DNA of 59,909 nt from Phycisphaeraceae bacterium (GTDB taxonomy: Bacteria; Planctomycetota; Phycisphaerae; Phycisphaerales; SM1A02), in the NCBI GenBank assembly GCA_004213555.1, contig SHAP01000011.1, positions 1-59,909 of the forward strand. The letters are read 5' to 3'. The position numbers and the translations under genes were made by a program. The notes beneath the pieces are model-generated. The model was not told the origin of the DNA. It did no database searches and was given only the letters and a program-made list of their open reading frames with translations. The stretch's first letter is position 1. The number at the start of each line of letters is the position of its first letter. Below, in pieces: positions 59,123 to 59,909 of this stretch.

Positions 59123-59909
59123 TGCCGACGGCCTCCGCCAACGAACACTTTGAATCCAGAGCCCAATCCCTTTTGCAAGGGGTGAAGGACTCCGGCCAAT
59201 GGAAGCACCTTCAAACCATCGAAAGTGCCATGGCCCCTGAAATTACGCTTGAAGGTCACGGCACAGTCTTGTGTTTTTGTTCCAACAACTACCTTGGACT
59301 TGCCAACGAGAACCGCGTGGTGCAGGCAGGGCATGACGGGCTTGATCGACATGGTGGAGGCACGGCATCTGTCCGATTCATTTGTGGAACGTTCTCCGCC
59401 CATCATGAACTTGAGCAACGCATCGCTTCTTTTTTTGGGTTTGAGGCCAGTTACACCTTTGTGTCGTGTTGGACGGCAACCGAAGCGCTGTTCCCCACGT
59501 TGTGCACTCCTGCTGATGCCATCATCTCCGATGAATTGAATCACGCGTGCATCATTGATGCGATCCGGCTTGCCGCCGGCATTCACAAAGGTTTGCGAAA
59601 GAGCGTCTACCGCCATTCAGACATGGACCACCTGCGAGAGCGTCTCGCTGCGCTTCGGGCCGACGCTGATTTTGATGGTGTGATTTGGGTGGTTACGGAT
59701 GGTGTCTTCTCCATGGAAGGCGACATTGCAAAGCTGGCTGACATGAGGACGCTTTGTGATGAGTTTCGCGCGATGCTGGTGGTTGATGATTCCCACGGCC
59801 ATGGTGTCATGGGTCAAACCGGTCGAGGCACCCATGAGCACTGCGGCTTGCGTTCAGATCAGGTTGACATTCTCACCGGAACTCTTGGCAAGGCATTGGG
59901 TGGTGGTGC
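59122..59909 (+). CDS. kbl: 2-amino-3-ketobutyrate CoA ligase (glycine C-acetyltransferase), truncated by the window end
   Basis: Reading from ATG 59122 gives an alpha-oxoamine synthase closely resembling E. coli Kbl: FCSNNYLGLANENRVV, GTASVRFICGTFSAHHELEQRIA, DAIISDELNHACIIDAIRL, VTDGVFSMEGDIA, VVDDSHGHGVMGQTGRG and TGTLGKALGG with the PLP lysine at the very end. The frame is open to the last base, so about the C-terminal third lies outside. The enzyme splits 2-amino-3-ketobutyrate with CoA into glycine and acetyl-CoA. It is coupled to the upstream dehydrogenase by a TGATG overlap. Confidence 0.93.
   Translation, partial: MPTASANEHFESRAQSLLQGVKDSGQWKHLQTIESAMAPEITLEGHGTVLCFCSNNYLGLANENRVVQAGHDGLDRHGGGTASVRFICGTFSAHHELEQRIASFFGFEASYTFVSCWTATEALFPTLCTPADAIISDELNHACIIDAIRLAAGIHKGLRKSVYRHSDMDHLRERLAALRADADFDGVIWVVTDGVFSMEGDIAKLADMRTLCDEFRAMLVVDDSHGHGVMGQTGRGTHEHCGLRSDQVDILTGTLGKALGGG

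Noticed and set aside
1..59909. CRISPR arrays, transposases or prophage genes
   Set aside because: I saw no regularly spaced repeats, cas genes, transposase or phage structural proteins on either strand.

Overview
The window looks like a chromosome segment of a flagellated planctomycete of the Phycisphaerae type. The main clues are secreted proteins ending in paired dockerin-like Ca-binding repeats (DxNxDGxVxFxDLLxLLxxW), short prepilin-like proteins, a PSP-type C-terminal sorting tail, a planctomycete-type cytochrome protein, and an ECF sigma factor next to a serine/threonine kinase with a helical C-terminus. Genes are dense with many 1-4 bp start/stop overlaps. I saw no insertion sequence, prophage, CRISPR array or integrase. 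Only 13233-13600 exceeds 300 bases without a protein gene, and it holds two tRNAs.

Layout. 1-1918: tail of an unknown gene and a secreted subtilase-like protein. 1942-4368: isolated rplK-rplA-rplJ-rplL operon (minus) with its own putative promoter and terminator, lacking nusG/secE upstream and rpoBC downstream. 4393-9074: minus-strand run of flavin reductase, M20 amidohydrolase, a GGQ release-factor-like protein, tsaD and an S41 protease. 9166-13232: hflX, a protein with a nuclease-like motif, an M29 aminopeptidase and a stand-alone MshEN-like (c-di-GMP-binding type) protein. 13290-13497: tRNA-Phe and tRNA-His. 13601-20402: pckA, threonine aldolase, an HTH-plus-receiver regulator, nadE and mutL. 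20399-24266: pseudopilin/dockerin pair and a secreted HEAT-repeat protein with a receiver-like domain. 24351-30531: tRNA-Thr, ECF sigma factor, giant FG-GAP/dockerin protein and convergent kinase. 30603-34156: SDR, glycosyltransferase, DUF1684 protein and a sorted surface protein.

34249-39149 is the most system-like accessory region. A four-gene redox operon (two FAD oxidoreductases, a TIGR01777 epimerase and an SDR lacking its catalytic tyrosine) diverges from a CarH/LitR-like MerR regulator whose cobalamin-binding histidine is replaced by tyrosine. The intergenic space carries a perfect 7-1-7 palindrome. 39198-43954 holds a double-cytochrome LRR protein, a zinc-ribbon/GYF membrane protein and a polytopic glycosyltransferase-like protein. 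44008-52092 is a flagellar block, flgI-flgJ(N)-flgN-flgK-flgL-fliW-csrA-fliC, ending in a strong terminator; the fliC leader is rich in GGA motifs, which fits FliW-CsrA-flagellin control. 52092-55712 encodes transsulfuration (CBS plus cystathionine gamma-lyase/synthase) coupled to ruvB. 55741-59909 holds a pseudopilin, greA, a small zinc-ribbon membrane protein and a threonine dehydrogenase-kbl pair cut by the window end.

All assignments come from reading the translated sequence and recalled family motifs. No database search was run.
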